A stretch of DNA of 64,000 nt, from the NCBI GenBank assembly GCA_964397565.1, contig CAYNJC010000006.1, forward strand, positions 81,633 through 145,632. Direction: 5' to 3'. Position numbers and translations under genes: made by a program. The DNA is from JAPLST01 sp964397565. GTDB lineage: Bacteria; Auribacterota; UBA3054; JAPLST01. Below the pieces are notes generated by a model. That model worked only from the letters and a program-made list of their open reading frames with translations, did no database searches and was not told where the DNA came from. Of the stretch, positions 60,750 to 64,000 are shown piece after piece (position 1 is the first letter of the stretch; every line of letters starts with the position of its first letter).

Positions 60750-61673
60750 ATGAATGCACAAAAAGTTTTTGCGGAACCGCAACTAGGCCACCTTTCCTTA
60801 GGAACAGCATTACGCTTCATTCTCTTCCTTGTACCCGTCGGCCTGCTGGGCATCCTGCTGTACCTGGGCCCGGGGCGCGGCACCGATGTGCACAAAGTAG
60901 CCGCGGCAGTGACCGAAGTGCTGGCGGCAATCCTGTGGGGCATTCTGGTCTCCGGCATTCGCGTGGCCGCGCAGTGGGAACGCGGGGTGGTTCTCCGCCT
61001 CGGACGGTTCCAGTCGGTCAAAGGGCCGGGCATCATGTATATCATGCCCTTCCTCGATAATATCCGCTTTGTCGATCTGCGCTTGCTCACGCTCAACATT
61101 CCCAGCCAACAGGTGATTACCAAGGACAATGTTCCCGCGGCCATTGATGGCGTCCTGTTTTTCCGGGTGGCCGATGCGGAGAAGGCCATCATTAGCATTC
61201 AGGACTTCGCGTTTGCCATCGCCCAGTATGCCCAAGCGACCTTGCGCGACGTCGTCGGCGGCCTCTCGCTGGACGAACTCTTGTCCGAACGCGAGCATAT
61301 CCAGAAACGGATTGCCGAGATCGTCGAAGAACACATTCGCGCCTGGGGCTTGCATCTTGACTCCATTCGCCTGCAAGACATTGAAATGCCCGAAGACCTG
61401 AAACGCATCATGTCACGCCAAGCCTCGGCCGAGCGCGAAAAACGAGCCACAATTACCAAAGCGGAGGGCGATAAGATTGCGGCCACCAATCTGGCAGCCG
61501 CGGCCGTTATCATGCAACAGACACCGGGCGCGATGAAACTGCGCACCCTGCAAACCATCGATGGGCTCGGGGCGGGTCCCGCAAATACGGTCGTCATGTT
61601 TCCCATGGAACTGACCGAGACCATTGGCAATATCCTCAAATCCATCGCGAAAGGTACTGCCGCGCCGGCCTAA
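60750..61673 (+). CDS. Slipin / SPFH (Band 7) domain membrane protein
   Basis: 307 aa. Two N-terminal membrane segments (LRFILFLVPVGLLGILLYLG and LAAILWGILVSG) are followed by the Band 7 domain: AQWERGVVLRLGRFQSVKGPGIMYIMPF, QVITKDNVPAAIDGVLFFRV, LRDVVGGLSLDELLSEREHI, WGLHLDSIRLQDIEMPEDLKR, then an Ala/Glu-rich helix. Members form membrane scaffolds and often pair with a NfeD protease, which is absent here. It is monocistronic with its own promoter. The ATG at 60750 follows GGGG (weak Shine-Dalgarno). Confidence 0.93.
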   Translation: MNAQKVFAEPQLGHLSLGTALRFILFLVPVGLLGILLYLGPGRGTDVHKVAAAVTEVLAAILWGILVSGIRVAAQWERGVVLRLGRFQSVKGPGIMYIMPFLDNIRFVDLRLLTLNIPSQQVITKDNVPAAIDGVLFFRVADAEKAIISIQDFAFAIAQYAQATLRDVVGGLSLDELLSEREHIQKRIAEIVEEHIRAWGLHLDSIRLQDIEMPEDLKRIMSRQASAEREKRATITKAEGDKIAATNLAAAAVIMQQTPGAMKLRTLQTIDGLGAGPANTVVMFPMELTETIGNILKSIAKGTAAPA

Positions 61674-61720
61674 AGGTCTGCCACATCTGCCCCCCGCGCA
61701 GCTGCTGCGGCCGGGCATGC

Positions 61721-61808
61721 ACAAAGAGTAAAAGAGGGGCCGCAATCGACAATTTTTGTCGTTTGCAGCCGGCAAGAAATCGTTGTGCTCCTTGACTCGT
61801 TTACTCCG
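61721..61808. repeat. Family 2 TIR element, copy D
   Basis: About 88 bp, ACAAAGAGTAAAAGAG to ACTCGTTTACTCCG, with core ATCGACAATTTTTGTCGTTT. It lies between the convergent slipin and DRTGG-ATPase genes. Confidence 0.8.
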
Positions 61809-61838
61809 TCTCCAATTTCACCGCCGCGCTTGGGCGCG

Positions 61839-62936
61839 TCAGGCGAACAGGCCGAGGACGGACATGTCAACATACTGGCTGAAGAGCGTGGCGATCGTCG
61901 TGCGCTTTTCTGGATTGTCGGGCTGGATTTTGGCCGCCATGGTGGAAATGCGACTGGTGGCCTGAAACGCGGGAAGCTCACTGAGCACGACCGGCACCTG
62001 CACCTGACACAGCATCTTGACGATATGCGGCTTGGGCGCGACACCGTCGGTCAAGACAAGCCCGGCCACATGCGCGCGCAAGGTTTGCAGGTGCTGTTCT
62101 TCGCTGGCGCAGGCGACCAGCAGATCCGACTGCTCGCCGCTGGTGACCAGCAGCGTTTGCGGCGCAACCCGCTGGGCCATTTCATTGCTGAAATGCGTGA
62201 CCAGCACCACGTCCGCAATCAGTTGTGCCGCCCGCTCCTCGCCGCTGAGAAACACGCCGTCAACCAGCGTCGCAATCTCCCGCACGGTCGGCTGGCTGAG
62301 CAAGGGCATGTACGGCAGGACGCCGACCACACGAATGGCATGCCACGCCAGCGCGCGCCGCACATAATCGTTGACCTCGTCCAGTTTGTCGGGCGCGACT
62401 TTGTTCAGCAGCACGCCGGCAATCGGCACGTGGTGCGCGCGGAACAGTGCCACGTTCAATAAAATCTCATCGACCGGTTTGCCAATGCCGCCGCCCGCCA
62501 CCAGCACGACCGGGCTCTCCAATAATTGCGCCACCCGCGCATTCGACAGGTCGAACACCGCGCCGACGCCGGCGTGGCCGGTGCCTTCCAGCAGTACAAA
62601 CGCTTTGTCGTGGGACAAGTGCTCAAACGCGTCACACACCCGCCGTGCCAGCGTCTCCGGGGTGCGGTGGTCAATGTAGCTGCGCGTGAAATCGCGCGGT
62701 ACCGTGATCGGGCTCATCAGCGCCGGCGCATCATGGAGCGGGAAACACGAACGAATCAGCCAGACATCCTTGTCGACTTTGGTGCCGTCGTCGAGTTGCA
62801 CATAGCGCTGCCCGACCGGTTTCATAAAGCCAATACGATCCGTGTGTTGCAGCGCGTGCATCAGCAAACCCAACGATGCAGTGGTCTTGCCATCATCCTG
62901 GCGGGTGGCGGCGATGAACAGGCGTGGCGGCTTCAC
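61839..62936 (-). CDS. BioD-like P-loop ATPase with DRTGG domain
   Basis: 365 aa. The N-terminal half is a dethiobiotin-synthetase-like P-loop domain: LFIAATRQDDGKTTASLGLL, FMKPVGQRY, VLLEGTGHAGVGAVFDLSNAR, VVLVAGGGIGKPVDEI. The C-terminal half (about 225-340) is a DRTGG domain as in the N-terminus of long phosphotransacetylases. Proteins with this pair of domains are stand-alone versions of the Pta regulatory region; the exact role is unknown. No Pta catalytic domain is present. Its ATG overlaps the ribokinase stop by 4 bp (ATGA), so the two genes form an operon. Confidence 0.83.
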   Translation of the reverse strand: MKPPRLFIAATRQDDGKTTASLGLLMHALQHTDRIGFMKPVGQRYVQLDDGTKVDKDVWLIRSCFPLHDAPALMSPITVPRDFTRSYIDHRTPETLARRVCDAFEHLSHDKAFVLLEGTGHAGVGAVFDLSNARVAQLLESPVVLVAGGGIGKPVDEILLNVALFRAHHVPIAGVLLNKVAPDKLDEVNDYVRRALAWHAIRVVGVLPYMPLLSQPTVREIATLVDGVFLSGEERAAQLIADVVLVTHFSNEMAQRVAPQTLLVTSGEQSDLLVACASEEQHLQTLRAHVAGLVLTDGVAPKPHIVKMLCQVQVPVVLSELPAFQATSRISTMAAKIQPDNPEKRTTIATLFSQYVDMSVLGLFA

Positions 62937-63868
62937 TGGATGACCTTGTGGTGCGGGTGTTCGCGCAGAAATCGCGCAACGGCAAGGCGAGTTGGCATCG
63001 CCTCCTGCGCGCCGTGTGTGGTGACACTCAGCGCCGCAGTGGCGCTCGCATAACGCACGGCATCAGCCACGGTGGCGCCACGTGCCAAGGCGGCGGCAAG
63101 GCCGCCGTTAAACGCATCCCCGGCGGCAACGGTGTCAACCGCGCGCACCGTAAAGGCCGGTGTGTCGAAGATGCCGGCAGCATGCGCACAGACGGCGCCG
63201 TGCCGGCCACGTGTGATGATCACCGTGGGCACGCCGCGCGCACGCAGCAGACGCGCGGCCCGCCAGGCCGCCGCGCGCGTCGTCACCGGAAAGCCAACCA
63301 AGGCGGCGGCCTCGTGTTCATTGGGTGTGATAACATCGCACAGCCGGTACAGCGCGGCCGGCAATGGCTGCGCCGGCGCGGGATCAAGAATGACCCGCAC
63401 CCCGACGGCCCGCGCCGCGCGCGCGGCGGCGCACACCATGGCTAGCGGCAACTCCAATTGCAGCAACAGACTGGCTGCGCCGGCCAAACGGCGCGCGCAG
63501 CGTTGCACATCAGTGCGTCTGACGCGCGCATTGGCGCCGGGCGCCACGGTTATCAGATTTTCGCCATGGCGTGCCACCGTAATCAAGGCCACCCCGGTTG
63601 GCGTGGCCCGCTCACGCGCAATGTCCACGATATGCACGCCTGCGTTTGTCAAACTTGCCAAAGCCAGATCGCCATTGCCATCTCGGCCTACCCGCCCAAT
63701 CAGCCAGACCGGCACGCCAAGGCGCGCCACGGCCACCGCCTGATTCGCGCCCTTGCCGCCGGGCGTTATACGAAAGGCGCTGGCCAGCGCCGTCTCACCC
63801 GCGCACGGCAGCACGGGCGCCTGCGCGACCAAGTCAATGTTGATACTGCCGAAAACGAGAAGGTGCAT
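62933..63868 (-). CDS. rbsK: Ribokinase (PfkB family sugar kinase)
   Basis: A 311-aa PfkB-family kinase that phosphorylates ribose or a related sugar with ATP. Motifs: VFGSINIDLVAQ at the start, ITPGGKGANQAVAVARLG (substrate loop), LIGRVGRDGNGDLAL, VITPNEHEAAALVG and the signature VRAVDTVAAGDAFNGGLAAAL (catalytic Asp). The length is normal. The substrate cannot be proved without a neighbouring pathway, but the GGKGANQA motif is typical of ribokinases. Confidence 0.9.
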   Translation of the reverse strand: MHLLVFGSINIDLVAQAPVLPCAGETALASAFRITPGGKGANQAVAVARLGVPVWLIGRVGRDGNGDLALASLTNAGVHIVDIARERATPTGVALITVARHGENLITVAPGANARVRRTDVQRCARRLAGAASLLLQLELPLAMVCAAARAARAVGVRVILDPAPAQPLPAALYRLCDVITPNEHEAAALVGFPVTTRAAAWRAARLLRARGVPTVIITRGRHGAVCAHAAGIFDTPAFTVRAVDTVAAGDAFNGGLAAALARGATVADAVRYASATAALSVTTHGAQEAMPTRLAVARFLREHPHHKVIQ

Positions 63869-63875
63869 AAGGCAT

Positions 63876-64000
63876 GGTCAAGGGTCAAGGGTCAAGGGTC
63901 AAGGGTCAAAGGTCAAGGGTCAAGGGTCAAGGGTCAAGGGTCAAGGGTCAAGGGTCAAGGGTCAAGGGTCAAGGGTCAAGGGTCAAGGGTCAAGGGTCAA
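63876..64000. repeat. Heptanucleotide tandem array (GGTCAAG), runs off window
   Basis: About 18 near-perfect copies of GGTCAAG with one variant (GGTCAAA near 63905), starting 7 bp upstream of the ribokinase ATG and continuing past the window end. Confidence 0.95.

Noticed and set aside
63876..64000. CRISPR array
   Set aside because: The unit is 7 bp and directly contiguous with no spacers, and no cas genes are present.

Overview
The window is a 64 kb, high-GC (roughly 60%) stretch of bacterial chromosome. It has no tRNA or rRNA that I can see, no transposase, no integrase and no CRISPR array. The organism is most likely an uncultivated member of the PVC group (Verrucomicrobiota/Kiritimatiellota-like). 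That is inferred from a secreted subtilase ending in a VPEP-type PEP-CTERM sorting tail, DUF3857/transglutaminase proteins, carbohydrate-directed enzymes (GH36 alpha-galactosidase, FucI-type isomerase), the anaerobic two-subunit class I fumarase, and many secreted or lipoprotein genes of unknown function. Promoters are strikingly canonical sigma70 type (TTGACA-16/18 bp-TATACT/TACAAT), which helps fix many start codons. At least one site, fumA, looks leaderless.

Layout. 1-5.2 kb: a PocR-domain sensor protein cut by the window edge, an HdeD-like membrane protein, and a giant tandem DUF3857/transglutaminase protein. 5.6-8.7 kb: a sugar operon on the minus strand (alpha-galactosidase, small protein, TIM-barrel isomerase). 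8.7-10.3 kb: two minus-strand genes separated by a well-formed integron-type attC site (a possible cassette remnant). 10.5-12.8 kb: methyltransferase / membrane protein / adenosine deaminase operon. 13-26 kb: fumarase alpha, the recN-cyclophilin-epimerase operon, the PEP-CTERM subtilase, a DHH phosphoesterase, an L-fucose isomerase, small envelope-stress-like membrane proteins and a Gfo/Idh/MocA oxidoreductase. 27-33.4 kb: a six-gene minus operon in which DAHP synthase and the fumarase beta subunit precede three secreted/membrane proteins of unknown function. 33.7-38.6 kb: a secreted protein, then MlaA plus an alpha/beta hydrolase. 38.7-57.3 kb: one 18.5 kb plus-strand run of 13 tightly spaced genes, argF then a capsule/exopolysaccharide cluster: PHP tyrosine phosphatase, Wzz-type tyrosine autokinase, four membrane/TPR proteins of unknown function (one with a CBM60-like tail), acyltransferase, two O-antigen ligases, a GT4 glycosyltransferase and a FecE/FecCD-type ABC pair. 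57.2-64 kb: a SdrD-B/Fn3 secreted protein, homocysteine methyltransferase, a secreted protein, a slipin, and a DRTGG-ATPase/ribokinase pair.

The intergenic DNA is rich in repeats. There are two families of about 100-130 bp elements with terminal inverted repeats, some of which supply the stop codon of the neighbouring gene. There are also 19-nt perfect palindromes, REP-like motifs and heptanucleotide tandem repeats, including one set inside a coding sequence and an array of about 18 copies at the right edge. The unknown quartet in the polysaccharide cluster, the attC site and the stop-codon-overlapping repeats are the best candidates for undescribed biology.
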